This document shows, piece by piece, positions 11,321 to 22,739 of a DNA stretch of 64,000 bases (positions within the stretch are counted from its first letter, which is position 1; every line of letters begins with the position of its first letter). The stretch lies in assembly GCF_030272615.1 (NCBI RefSeq), contig NC_081414.1:822363896-822427895 (forward strand), written 5' to 3'. The translations under genes were made by a program, and so were the position numbers. This DNA comes from Cryptomeria japonica. Its lineage: Eukaryota; Streptophyta; Pinopsida; Cupressales; Cupressaceae. The notes below the pieces were generated by a model. The model was given only the letters and a program-made list of their open reading frames with translations. It did not search any database and was not told the DNA's origin.

Positions 11321-12807
11321 TACTCCCCCTTGATGTTGAGAGGGCTTATAATATTATCTCGGAGTGCCAAAAACTGAGCTTTCACAACTACTTTGGTGAA
11401 GATATCTGCTAGCTGATCCTGAGTGTTGATGTGCTTCAATTCAACTTCATTCTTTGGTACCAAATCCCGAATGAAGTGATATTTCATGTCAAAATGCTTT
11501 GTTCTACTATGATGAACCGGATTCTTTGCTAATTTGTTGGCACTCACATTGTCACAAAAAATCACTGTAGGTTGAATTTGCTTTTCTCCAATTTCTTCCA
11601 AAAAATTTCTGAGCCAAAGAGCTTGTGTACCTGCTGAGGTAATTGCAACATACTCCGGTTCTATGGATGAGAGGGCAACAATGCTTTTCTTTTTTGAGCT
11701 CCATGTAATCAAACTAGAACCAAAAGAGAAACAATTTCCAGATGTGGACTTACGGTCATCCATACTACCTCCCCAATCTGAATCACTAAAGCTTACAAGA
11801 TTGAACTTTTTAAAAGAGTGGTAATGAATACCAAAATTTGAAGTCCCTTTCACATACCTCAAAATCCTCTTGGCTACTTTCATATGTATTTCTGATGGAT
11901 TTGTCATATACCTTGAAACAAGTGAAATTGAATAGGCAATATCAGGACTCATGTGGGTTAGAAACATAAAGCTCCCCATGATACTTCTGTAAGCTATCTC
12001 ATCAACTAAATCAGCACCATCATCTCTACATAACACAGCTCCATGAGCACTTGGAGTGGAGGTAGGGTTGCAATCAGTCATATCAAATTTCTTTAGCATA
12101 TCCAGTGCATACTTTGTTTGACAAATGAAAATCTCTTCCTTACTTTGATAAACCTCCATTCCTAGAAAATATTTCATGAGACCAAGATCTTTCATCTCAA
12201 ATTCATTCATCCTAGAAATTTTGAATTCATCTTTCATCTTAAAACTACTACCCATATACAATAGATCATCAACATACAAATTTATGATTAGAATATCAAT
12301 ACCTTCTTGTTTGTAGTAAAGGGTAGGATCACTCTTACTTCTTTGGAAGCCATTCTCCTGAGAGTATCCATCAATCCTGGCATACCATGCTCTTGGTGCT
12401 TGCTTGAGACCATACAAAGCCTTCTTCAACCTGTAGGCATGATGCTCTTTTCCATCCACTTCAAAACCTTGTGGCTGCTCCACATATACTTCCTTTTCTA
12501 AGTACCCATTCAAGAAGGCACTTTTCACGTCCATATGATGTATGCTCCACTTCTTCTGAGCTATTAATAAAATCAACATTCGTATGGTCTCTTGTCTTGC
12601 TACTAGTGCAAATGTCTCTTCATAATCAATTCCATACTTTTGTGTGAAGCCTTTAGCAACTAATCTTGCCTTGTGTCTTTCAACACTCCCATCACTATTA
12701 AACATGGTCTTGCAGACACATTTGGTGCTAATCTTTTTCTTATCATGCGAAAGTTCTGTCAACTCCCAACTGTCATTCCTATGAATGGACTCCATCTCTT
12801 CTTCCAT
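11308..12807 (-). CDS. Reverse transcriptase-RNase H part of copia polyprotein, element B
   Basis: A 499-codon open stretch that looks intact over the whole RT and RNase H. RT motifs are HHMDVKSAFLNG (first catalytic Asp), ALYGLKQAPRAW and YVDDLLYMG (catalytic pair). RNase H residues are present in SFSDSDWGGSMDDRKSTSG, SSIEPEYVA and FCDNVSANK, followed by TKHFDMKYHFIRD and DQLADIFTK. It copies element RNA into DNA and removes the RNA strand. The first Met (MEEEMES) is internal to the polyprotein: a TAA lies just upstream in the same frame. Its last codons run into the LTR. Compared with the rest of B this part is well preserved, but it cannot be made as a normal polyprotein because upstream regions are broken. 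Confidence 0.9.
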   Translation of the reverse strand: MEEEMESIHRNDSWELTELSHDKKKISTKCVCKTMFNSDGSVERHKARLVAKGFTQKYGIDYEETFALVARQETIRMLILLIAQKKWSIHHMDVKSAFLNGYLEKEVYVEQPQGFEVDGKEHHAYRLKKALYGLKQAPRAWYARIDGYSQENGFQRSKSDPTLYYKQEGIDILIINLYVDDLLYMGSSFKMKDEFKISRMNEFEMKDLGLMKYFLGMEVYQSKEEIFICQTKYALDMLKKFDMTDCNPTSTPSAHGAVLCRDDGADLVDEIAYRSIMGSFMFLTHMSPDIAYSISLVSRYMTNPSEIHMKVAKRILRYVKGTSNFGIHYHSFKKFNLVSFSDSDWGGSMDDRKSTSGNCFSFGSSLITWSSKKKSIVALSSIEPEYVAITSAGTQALWLRNFLEEIGEKQIQPTVIFCDNVSANKLAKNPVHHSRTKHFDMKYHFIRDLVPKNEVELKHINTQDQLADIFTKVVVKAQFLALRDNIISPLNIKGEYEDK

Positions 12808-12936
12808 GGCTTACACCCAAACCTCATTAATACATGCATCTTCAAAACATGATGGTTTAAAAGTAGCATTGGCTAATAAAGCAAAATTCACTGTCTCACC
12901 TATTGGGTTTTCTTCATGTACTTGATTTGCACTCCT

Positions 12937-14303
12937 CTAATAGATATCACTCAATCTCCTTACCTTCCTTGTAGAACTTGGAGAAGATGGAATTGAAATT
13001 GGTATTGAAGAAAGTGATGAAGGGCTTCTTGGTGGAGTTAAACCACTGGATATAGAAACATTAGTTGGCTGCTCATGATCAATATAAAAAATCATATCAT
13101 CATTCAAAACAAATTTTGACTTCTCAACATGGCCTTTTGGATGACTATAAAATCCCCCTTCATAAAAGATTACATCTCTTGAGACAATAAGCTTATTAGT
13201 GATGGGATTATACAATCTATTAGTTTCTTTTCTCACTATACCCAATAAAAATACATGACTCACTCTTTGCATCTAACTTTGTCTAATCTAATCAAGTACA
13301 TGCATATAAGCCAAACAACCAAAAACTTTGAAATGATTAACATTAGACTTTTTTTCATACCAAGCTTCATAAGGAGTCATCTTTTCTAATGCACTGGTGG
13401 GGCTACGGTTGAGGATGTACACCATTGTAGCAACTGCATCTCCCCAATAAGAATTGCTCAAACCCTTAGTTTGTAATATGCACCTTGCCATTTCAACCAC
13501 AATACGATTCTTCCTTTTAGCTACCCCATTCCATTGAGGTGTGTATGCAGTAGTGAGTTGGCTCTTGATTCCATTCTGATCACAATAACTCTGAAACATC
13601 TTTGAACAAAATTTTCCTCCATGATTAGTCCTCAAACATTTGATCTTGCACCCTTTCTCTTTTTCTATGAGGGCTTTTAACTTCTTGAATGTACCCAGGG
13701 CTGCATCATTGGCCTTCAAAAAATATACCCAACAATTTCGTGACTAATCATCAATAAAAGTGATGAAATATGATGACTTGCCCAAACTCTTAGTTTGCAT
13801 AGGACAACATATGTCTGAATGAACAAGATGAAGTGGGTGATGGGCCCTCAATGCATTTCAGTTTGGAAACTTTTCCCTTGCATGCCTTCCTTTAGCACAT
13901 CCTTCACAAACCTCCTTATACTCATCTATCTTGGGCAAACCTGAAACTAATGCATGCAAGGTTAGAAATTCAAACTATGAAAATTTAAATGCCCATACCT
14001 GAGATGCCATAACCAACTTGAATCCTCATAAGCCATATTTGTCAAACTATTGTTATGTTCACCAAACCTCAAGGGGAACATCCTATTTCTTTTCATAGGC
14101 ATAATAATGATCACCCTATTATTCTTATTCTTATCATATATAGTACATGTCTTATTCTCAAAGACTACTTTATAATTTTTCTCACATAGCTGCCCAACAC
14201 GTAACAAATTATTCTCCAATTGTGGAGTATAATAAATATCATGGATACTCTTTATACCTTCTTTTGTTTGGACCTTCATAGCTCCTTTGGAAGCAACCTC
14301 CAA
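12937..14303 (-). pseudogene. Pre-integrase and integrase region, element B
   Basis: Reading on the - strand: the zinc-binding pre-integrase segment with WHLRYGHLNFHSL (14303-13962), then the RNase H-fold integrase core (about 13900-13400), then the C-terminal part ending near 12937. The first catalytic Asp (HSDI) is kept. The second is lost (LRTNHGGKF where the family has LRTDxGGEF) and the catalytic Glu is changed to Lys (NGVAKRKNR instead of NGVAERKNR). Stops and frame changes occur at about 13275, 13740 and 13960. The enzyme would insert element DNA into the chromosome; this copy cannot be active. Confidence 0.85.
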
Positions 14304-14321
14304 CGATTTATCATCACCAAG

Positions 14322-15374
14322 CTAGATCTTGGATTTGAAACTTCTATCCTTTGTTGGAAACAACTTCTCATTCCCTGTCATATGGTTAGAGAATCCATCA
14401 TCTAGGTACCAAACATCTTTACTAGTATTTTCACCCTTGGCATAAGATAAAAATAAGTGATCAAGAGGATTCTCACTACTTTCTTGAGCATAGTTAGCAC
14501 TTTTAATTTCTTTCAATATGCATTCTCTTTCAAAGTGGTCATACCTATTACTATGGTAACATTGAACATTTCTCTTATCAAATCTGCCTCTACCTCTTCC
14601 TGTGGAACCACCTTTTCCTCTTGAGCCACCTCTGCCTCTACCTCTTGAAGAATTTTGGTTTTTCCCTTTACCTTGGCCTTGATTTCTTTTGGCACTACTA
14701 CTACTTGCATCTTCATTTTTTGTGATTTGAAATTTAGAGGAAAACACTTTCTCTACACCTTCAAAAGAATCTTTCAATATTTCTTCATGAGATATCAAGG
14801 ATCCAACCAATAGATGAAACTATAGTTTTGTCAAATCCTTTCTTTCTTCTATGATTATGGCAACATGATTCCATCTGGGTGTCAAAGATCTCAATACCTT
14901 TTTTTATTAAAACTTCATTACTTATAGTTTACCCAAGTTTAGCCATTTTATTGACCACATCTTTGACTCTGACACAATAGTCACTTATACTTTCAACTTC
15001 TTGCATCTTCAAATTCTTGAACTCTCGCTTCAATGTCTAAAGCTTGACCACCTTAACTTGATCACTACCCCGGTAAGCTTCTTGTAGAGTCTTCCAGGCA
15101 TCTTTGGCAATTGTTGCTCCTAATATTCTTGGAAATAAGCTTTTATCAAGAGCTATTTGAATGTGAAACAAAACTTGAGCATTCTCCTTCCTTGCTTCCT
15201 TTCTTGTTGTTCTTTCATTGGCTATAAGGGCATTCTAATCAGCTGGTTCCTCATAACCTATTTCAATAATCTCCCACAAATCTTTTCCAATAAGAAAGGT
15301 CGGCATCTTAATGCACTAATAATCATAATCATTCCATCAAATTTTGGAATGGGCATCTGGTTAAAATTCAACAT
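14322..15374 (-). pseudogene. Gag and protease region, element B
   Basis: From ATG near 15374 (MLNFNQMPIPKFDG) a copia Gag of the UBN2 type can be followed with frame changes: DLWEIIEIGYEEP, then the helical region to about 14822. Next are an Arg/Gly-rich linker (GRGRGGSRGKGGSTGRGRG), a damaged zinc knuckle (CYHSNRYDHFEREC, second Cys replaced by Ser) and the aspartic protease site, where the usual DSG reads DDG (YLDDGFSNHMTG). Gag forms the particle and the protease cuts the polyprotein. The changed active site suggests a dead protease. Confidence 0.8.
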
Positions 15375-15430
15375 GATTAACTTTGGTGAAATTATAAAAA
15401 TAAAACTTTAACCCAAAATAATTTTACCTG

Positions 15431-15443
15431 CTCTAATACCACT
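15431..15443 (-). other. Primer-binding site of element B
   Basis: On the - strand the sequence after the LTR reads AGTGGTATTAGAGCA, one base different from the Met-tRNA-type TGGTATCAGAGC site. Confidence 0.85.
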
Positions 15444-16030
15444 TGTAGAATATGAAAATATGCCCCTGCTCCTTTAGCCAGCTAATAAGCAAAAAACTAA
15501 TATGACAGAAGAAGCAAATTGCAGAATTATAACAAACACACTTCAAAATAAAAATAGAGCACCCTTGTTTTCATCACTACACACAAATTCTCTTTATTAC
15601 TGCTTAATAAAAAAGAATACAAAGATTCCCTATAAATAGAGTTTTTCATCTTCACTAAGAAAAGAATTCAAAGTATCTAAAACTAGAACATACAGTACTA
15701 AGGATAGAGAATGCTATGCATGCATTTATTTGGTGGAAAAAAACAGACTAAAAATCTAAAATAAACACTACATGCTAAAAACTAAATCAAGGAACTAAAC
15801 CAACTACGAGCATGCATTCTTGGGTGCATAGAAATAGTGTTAAAATAAAATCCAAACTAAATTTAACTAATAGCATGCACAACATGCTTTATTTTTAAGA
15901 ATGTAAAAACTGAAAAAACTAAGAATAGCCTAAATCTATTCGAATCCTTTGACAGTGCATGACTATGCTTTTATTGGTGCATGATGGTGTATGCATGCTA
16001 GAGCTTCCTAACCGAACGACAACATCACTT
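15444..16030 (-). repeat. 5' LTR of element B (main part, interrupted by C)
   Basis: It aligns with 10705-11310 and breaks at CACTT (16026-16030). The missing last bases, ATCTTCA, are found at 22692-22698 after element C and a second copy of CACTT. Confidence 0.95.
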
Positions 16031-17072
16031 TGTTAGGTCCCGGAGACAACTAAGAGGGGGGGGGGAGGGGGGGGTGAATGAGTTGTCAAATAAATTCAAA
16101 CCATTAACAGTGCTAAACCAAACTTAATGCCAGTAGACAGTTTATCAGTTAATTGCAGTACTGGTAAGGATTAATGAATGAAACAGAAAGATAATAATAT
16201 CCATAACACATAACACCAATATTTGTATGTGGAAACACTATAAGGGGAAAAACCATGGTGGGAAACCTTACCCACAATCAGATGATACTACTACAGATAG
16301 TATGTGTATACAATAGGGGGTCTGCACATGCAGAAATGCCAAGCACCTAGATCTCACTACTCAAACACTAATAGGAATCAGACTAACTACAACTGGATGG
16401 TTAAATCCAATAATGATGCACTGCTCAAAATATCATCTTCATATGCTGGATTTAGTACCAGTTCAGTTCTGATATGTCTTCACAAAAACCTTCCTTCAAC
16501 CTTCAAATTATGTTTGCCTGTATAGCTCTGCTTATTCTCGCATATACCTTATTACAATCCTTTTCACATTTGCACATTGATCTCACAAATTAGATCTTAG
16601 ATTTATACCATAACCTAAGACCAATTTTAGTAGGTCAGCTCTAAAAGATATTACAATAAAACAATTTACAAGTAAAATAATAACTGATGCAATATCTGAT
16701 TCAAAATATCATCTTAATGCATTTACAACAACAATAAATCATCTCCATAGCGGGTCGTGCTAATCTGGAATAGATAAGCCTGTCGATGCTTATCCTGGAC
16801 CTATTTGTCGGTAATAGCAAATATGCAAACACAAATATACCAATGAACAAATCTTAAAGACAAGGTGTCCAAACGATGTCTTCAACATAGCCAAGTATTT
16901 TCCATGTCATTCCAAGTGTCGGTGAACAATATATCCTGCCGGTGAACCAAATACTGGTGACTGTGCATAAGTCACTTGCTTGCCGGTGAACATTGCCAAT
17001 TCGCCAAGTGCCAGAGTTGATAAGTGTTGACATCAATGACAAAACCATATCAACATATCCAAAATACCAACA
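16031..17072 (-). repeat. 3' LTR of element C
   Basis: It matches 21641-22686. It has a G-rich run near the start (complement of the C-run seen in the other LTRs) and the block CTGCACATGCAGAAATGCC near 16322, also found at 21956 and, in variant form, at 59170. Confidence 0.93.
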
Positions 17073-17426
17073 ATCTCCCCCTTTGGCATTGATGGCAACA
17101 CAAGATGGAAAAACCATCAAAGTGCCAAAACAAAAATGCCAAATACCAAAAACCAACAATCTCCCAAAAGAGATCATAACCAAAAATAAAAAATCTAGGT
17201 ATAGAGAGTAATCAATCTTTCCCCCTAGGAGTAACATGTGTTTTTCCATATCAATCTCTCCCCCTTTGACATCAAATGCCAAAGCAATACAAAAACCAAG
17301 TTCAAATACAAAATACCAACTTATTCAGTGTACCAACTACTCCCCCTGAGAAGTAGCTCTTCTCATCAAAGTTGGAGTAAAAGATTTCTCTATTAGCTCT
17401 GTTGGTTGATGACACACATCAATTAT
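17073..17426 (-). other. 3' untranslated part of element C with polypurine tract
   Basis: The polypurine tract on the - strand is CAAAGGGGGAGAT (17073-17085). The rest is non-coding, with several further GGGGGAGA-like stretches (for example near 17221, 17261 and 17341). Confidence 0.8.
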
Positions 17427-18910
17427 CTAAGTCTCTACCAGTGGGGGTATGACCCCAAGCTGATCTCTGAGATATTCAAAAGTCTCCTTAGGCAAAGTTT
17501 TAGTGAAAATATCTACAATCTTCTCTTTAGTATTCACAAAAACCAGTTTTACTTCTTTTGCTTCAACATTCTCTTTTAGAAAATTCAGTTTGATAGAGAC
17601 ATGTTTGGTTTTAGAATGTAGTACCAGATTCTTAGATATATCAATTGTTGATGTATTACCACAATAGATAGTTATATGTTCCTTACATCTTACCTTTATG
17701 TCCTTCAACATTTGCTTAAGCCATAATCCCCTGTACAGTTAGTTGTTGCTGCAACATATTCTAATTTTGTTGTTGATAAAGATGTGCAACTTTGTTTCTT
17801 ACTCAACCAAGAAATTAATCTACTGCCAAGAAAAAATGCTCCACCGATGGTGCTTTTTCTATCATCTACATCTCCTACCCAACTTGCATCTATCTATGCA
17901 CATAATTCAAAGTTTTCATCTCTAGGATACCATAGGCCAAGATTTGTGGTGCCTTGTAAGTACCGGAAAATCCTTTTTACTGCTGATTCATGATTTTCTT
18001 TAGGATTACTCTGAAATCTTGAAACAATACATATTGCATTCATAATATCAAGTCTTGTTTGTGTCAAATATAGTAGCCCTCCTATTATAGATTTGTACCT
18101 AGTTGGATTAATAGGTGTAGATTCATCCCTTAGTGATAATTTGTCATTTGTAGTCATAGGTGTGCTTACTAGTTTAGAGTTTTCCATGCCAAATTTCTTT
18201 ACTAACTCCTTCAAGTACGTAGATTGACTCAAGAATATACCTTTATCAGTTTGTGAAATCTGCAATCCTAAGAAGAATTTTATCTCTCCAATCATAGACA
18301 TTTCAAATTCTTGCTGCATTTCAATAGAAAAGTCTTTACATAATCCATCTTCTCCTCCAAAGATTATATCATCAACAAAAAATTCTATAACCAAGATGTC
18401 ATCATTACTCACTTTATAATATAAGTTGCTGTCAGCATTACCTTTAGAAAAACCAATCTTCAAAAGGTGTTTATCCAATCTAGCATATCAAGCTCTTGGA
18501 GCTTGCTTTAACCCATACAAAGCTTTCCTTAACCTGACAACCATATCTTTGTTAGCTATCAAAGAAAATCCAGTAGGTTGCCCAATGTAAACTTCTTCTT
18601 CAAGATCTCCATTCACAAATGCACATTTAACATACATTTGATATACTTTGTAGTTTTTGTGTGTTGCAAAAGCCAAGAATAATCTGACTGCCTCAATTCT
18701 AGCTACCGGTGCAAAGGTTTCATTATAATCAATTCCTTCTTTCTATGAATATCCCTTACACACTAGTCTTGCTTTATTTTTTATTACCTTGCCATCTTCA
18801 TTAAGTTTGTTTCTGAATACCCATTTAGTTCCAATTACATTTTTGTCTTTAGGTTGGGGAACTAATGTCCATGTGTTATTCTTTTCAATTTGTTCTAATT
18901 CTTCTTCCAT
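17427..18910 (-). pseudogene. Reverse transcriptase-RNase H of element C
   Basis: Three open stretches: RT N-terminal half 18676-18488, RT C-terminal half 18478-17894, and the RNase H end 17711-17427. The first catalytic Asp of RT is replaced by Tyr (VYQMYVKCAFVNG where the family has MDVKSAFLNG). The second motif reads FVDD (EFFVDDIIFGG), a common variant of YVDD. ALYGLKQAPRA, then SKNLVLHSKTKHVSIK and DIFTKTLPKETFEYLR mark the C-terminal landmarks. Stops lie near 18485 and between 17894 and 17711. Loss of the first Asp alone would abolish polymerase activity. Confidence 0.87.
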
Positions 18911-18919
18911 AGCTTTAAT

Positions 18920-20140
18920 CTAGTGTTTATCTTCACATGCCTCATTAATTGATGCTAGTTCAATTTGAGAAATAAGACATACCTCTTCATTTGCCAGTCT
19001 TCCTCTTGTCATAACTCCTTGATATTTGCTCCCAATTATCTGATCTTCAAAGTGGTTCAATCTTACATACTGGGGTGTCTTTGTTTGCTGCAGTTCTTCA
19101 GTTATAGTGGAATTTTCAGATGATATGGGTGTAACTAGATCTTCATTCTGTACTGGTGCTTTCAATGTAGGCTCATTTGTCAGTATCTCTGTTGTCAGTT
19201 CAGAGTCTATGTACCTTGAAGTTCCTCTAAACTGTTCATCAATCTTCACATTTGTACTCTCAATAATTTTCTGCAATCTCTTGTTAAAACATCTATATGC
19301 CTTTCTCTTAGATGAATAACCAAGAAATATTTCATCATCACTTCTAGGATCAAATTTGCCAATATACTCATCTCTTCTAATATAGCATTTACTTTCAAAT
19401 ATTCTGAAATATTTAAGAGTAGGAGTAATACCAAACCATAGTTCATGAGGGGTCTTACTAGTTTCACCTTTGATACGAACTTTGTTGAATGTGTAGACTA
19501 TTGTTCTTACTGCCTCTCTCCAATATACATGTGGTAGATTTGCTTCTGATAACATACTTCTAGCTGCATCCAAGATAGTTCTATTTTTCCTTTCTACAAC
19601 TCCATTCTACTGGGGTGTCCAGGGTGTTGATAATTGTCTTTTGATTCCATTTACTTCACATAATGTATTAATTTCCTTAGATATAAATTCACCTCCTTGA
19701 TCCGATCTCAGACATTTGATTTTCTTACCAGTTTCATTTTCTACCATTGCCTTGAATAGCTTGAATTTCCCAAGTGCTTCTAATTTTTCTCTGAGAAAAG
19801 TAGCCCAACACATTCTAGAATAGTCATCAATGATTAGCATGAAATATCTATCACCTTGTAAGCTTTTAGTTCTAGCTGGAACACATAAATCAGTATGAAT
19901 TAAGTCAAGAGCATTGTTGGATTTTTCTAGAATACTTTTGAAAGATGCTCTAACTTGTTTTCCAAATTGACATTCCTTCAATACCGGATTGTGAGGTTTG
20001 ACAATCTTAGGTAAATCTCTAACTGCTTTAGTTGTACTGATTTTCACAATGGAATCAAAATTTACATGACAGAGTCTCTTATGTCGTAGCCAACTTTCAT
20101 CAATATGTGCAATCAAGCATGTCTTTTCATTGTTATTCAA
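18920..20140 (-). pseudogene. Pre-integrase and integrase of element C
   Basis: On the - strand: HKRLCHVNFDSIVK and the paired Cys of the zinc-binding part, then HTDLCVPARTKSL (first Asp), LRSDQGGEF (second Asp intact) and a TAG at 19604-19606 where the family has Gln (TPQ-stop-NGVVERKNR), with the catalytic Glu following in frame. The C-terminal part runs to 18920. Apart from that stop the catalytic triad is complete. A further stop falls just after 18920. Confidence 0.88.
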
Positions 20141-20349
20141 ATGGAAGATATTACCTCTAGTTTGATTACTGGTTGCAATTTACAAACGAGTTCTATTCAT
20201 AATTTTGCATTTCCCATTCTTTAATTGTAACTGAAATCCTTTTTCACCTAATTGACCAACACTAAAAATATTATGCTTTAAACCTTCAACCTAGTAAACA
20301 TTGTCAGTATTATGCTTACCATCAAGAGATATAGTACCTTTTCCTTTGA

Positions 20350-21583
20350 TCAAATAAGCTTTATATCATCTCCAAATCTTACTAGACCTCCATTATATTC
20401 CTGAAAAGTCAAGAATTTACCTTTATCACCAGTCATATGATGTGAACGTCCTAAATCAATGATCCATTCATCCTTAACTTCAACTTTAGCTGCTAGGGCC
20501 TGCTCTACCAGTTGAACAATAGGTGTCGGTTGATGTTCTGTTATAGCAACAAAGACCCATCTATTGTCTGTCAGATCCTCATTAGAATCATCAGTGACTT
20601 CTTCATCAGCAAGATAACAAGACTTGTCTTTATTCTTCTTAAATCTGTATCTCTGATATTCAGGGTTAGGCTTGTATGTTCTTCTAGCTTCTTCTTTCAA
20701 TCTTGCATGTCTAACATGGCATCTTGAAGCCATATGACCAATCTTATTACAGTTACGACATTTAAAGGGTGCTTTACCTTCATACTTACTTCCAACTAGA
20801 CCTTTAGGCATTTTCCTTGCAAATAGTGTTTCAAGTTCTTCAAGTTCTTCATTTTATCTCCTGCTTTCTTCAAGTTCTCTTGTATAAAAGGCTTTCCAAT
20901 CAGATTTGTCAAATGATGATGTAGATGATGTTGATGCCTTAAAAGCTAAATCTATTTTTATAGTAGCAACAGGACCAAATTCCTCAATTTCAAAAGCTGA
21001 AAGTTTTCCAATCAATGTGTCCCTAGTTACTGATGTATTACGCATTGTGCTTCACTCATTTATAGCAGTAACTTTCATTTTGTATGCCAGTGGCAATCCT
21101 CTTAAAATTTTTAAAACAATTTCATCTTCACTTAAGGTTCCTCCACAACATTTAATACCCAGAAAAATTTCATATGTACTCTTTTCATAAAAGAAGAAAT
21201 CCTTTCATCTTCTTCCATTTTTAGATTCTCATACCTGACCCGAAAGCTTTCAAGTTTTGCAATTTGACTATAGAATCTCCTTCATTCAATGTTTCCAAAT
21301 GGTCCCAAATAGATTTAGTAGTTTATCTATCTGATAATCCCATGATTTGTTGATCTGATAATGTGCTCAAAAGTGCTTCTCTTGCTTTGCAATCATTTTC
21401 CTCATCTTTAGCCAAGTTAGGTGGATTAGGCTGACCTTGAGTAGGAGTAGTATAGCCATTCTTTGGAACTTCCCAGATGTCCTTTCCAATGCAATTCAGA
21501 TGTGTCTCCATCCTGATCTTCCTTATGTCATAGTTGGTTCCATCAAGTTTAGGACTATCCTTCTTGAAATAGTTGGAAGACAT
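20350..21583 (-). pseudogene. Gag-protease region of element C
   Basis: The start is ATG at 21583 (MSSNYFKKDSPKLDGTNYD), typical for copia Gag. The N-terminal part is open to 21323, then broken; 21045-20854 and 20811-20350 continue it. The zinc knuckle CRNCNKIGHMASRC is complete. The protease site reads WIIDLGRSHHMTGD, with DLG in place of DSG. The region forms the particle and processes the polyprotein in live relatives; several stops and frame changes make this copy dead. Confidence 0.85.
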
Positions 21584-21625
21584 TGGATCTCCTCAAGCTG
21601 TTAAACTTCTACAAAAAGAGGACTA

Positions 21626-21640
21626 GGCTCTAATACCAAT
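21626..21640 (-). other. Primer-binding site of element C
   Basis: On the - strand it reads ATTGGTATTAGAGCC, directly after the 5' LTR. It differs at one base from the Met-tRNA-type site. Confidence 0.88.
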
Positions 21641-22686
21641 TGTTAGGTCCCAGAGACAACTGAGAGGGGCGGGGTGGGGAGGGTGAATTAGTTTTCAAAT
21701 AAATTCAAAACAAAAACAACTTAACCAAACTCAATGCTTAATACCGGTAAACCAAACTTAATGTCGGTAGACAGTTTATCAGTTAATTGTAGTACCAGTA
21801 AGGATTAATGCATGAAACAAAAAGATAATAATATCCACAACACATAACACCACTATTTGTACATGGAAACCTTGTAAGGGGAAAAACCATGGTGGGAAAA
21901 GTTACCCATAATTAGATGATACTATTGCAGATAGTATGTGTATACAATAGGGGATCTGCACATGCAGAAAGGCCAAGCGCCTAGAGCTCACTACTCAAAC
22001 ACTAATAGGAGTCACACTGGCTACAATTGGATGGTTAAATCTAATAATGATGTACTACTCAAAATAGCATCTTCATATGCTGGATTCAGTATCGGTTCAG
22101 TTCTGATATGTCTTCACAAAAACCTTCCTTCAACCTTCAAATGATGTCTGCATGTATATCTCTGCTTATTCTCGCATATACCTTATTAGAATCCTTTTTA
22201 CATTTGCACATTGATCTCACAAATGAGATCTTACATTTATACCATAAGCTAATACCAATTTTAGTAGGTTGGCTCTAAAAGATATTAGAATAAAACAATT
22301 TACAAGTAAAACAATAACCGATGCAATATCCAATTCAACATGTCAGCTTAATGCATTTACAACAATAATAAATCATCTCCATAGTGTGCCATGCTGATTT
22401 GGAATAGATAAGCCTATCGGTGCTTATCCTGGACCTATTTGTTGGTAATAGCAAATATGCAAACATGAATATACCAATGAACAAATCTTAAAAACAAGGT
22501 GTCCAAACAATGTCTTTGACATAGCCAAGTATTTTCCATGTCATTCCAAGTGCCGGTGAACTAGATACCGGTGACTGTGCATAAGTCACTTGCTTGCTGG
22601 TGAACATTGCCAGTTCTCCAACTGCCAAAGTTGATAAGTGTTGACATCTATGACAAAACCATATCAACATATCCAAAATACCAACA
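21641..22686 (-). repeat. 5' LTR of element C
   Basis: It begins TGTTAGGTCC and ends ACCAACA. It matches 16031-17072 with scattered substitutions and an extra segment near 21705-21745. Confidence 0.93.
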
Positions 22687-22739
22687 CACTTATCTTCATA
22701 AAATAGAAAAAATATAAAATCTATCTAACAATATTAACA

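Larger units (their letters stand above)
16031..22686 (-). mobile_element. Ty1/copia retrotransposon C nested in an LTR of B
   Basis: It starts TGTTAGGTCC and ends ACCAACA, flanked by CACTT on both sides (16026-16030 and 22687-22691). LTRs are 16031-17072 and 21641-22686. The primer site is at 21626-21640 and the polypurine tract at 17073-17085. The interior encodes all copia domains on the - strand, with many stops. It inserted after B and is therefore younger. Its proteins are close to those of element E at 34946-42591. Confidence 0.97.
10705..22698 (-). mobile_element. Ty1/copia retrotransposon B, split by element C
   Basis: The LTRs are 10705-11320 and 15444-16030 plus 22692-22698; the second was interrupted by element C. 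Both start TGTAGAAT and end CTTCA. The five bases before (TAAAA, 10700-10704) equal the five after (TAAAA, 22699-22703), which confirms the outer boundaries across the nested insertion. The interior 11321-15443 encodes gag, protease, integrase, RT and RNase H on the - strand in copia order. The primer site is at 15431-15443 and the polypurine tract at 11321-11332. Confidence 0.95.
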
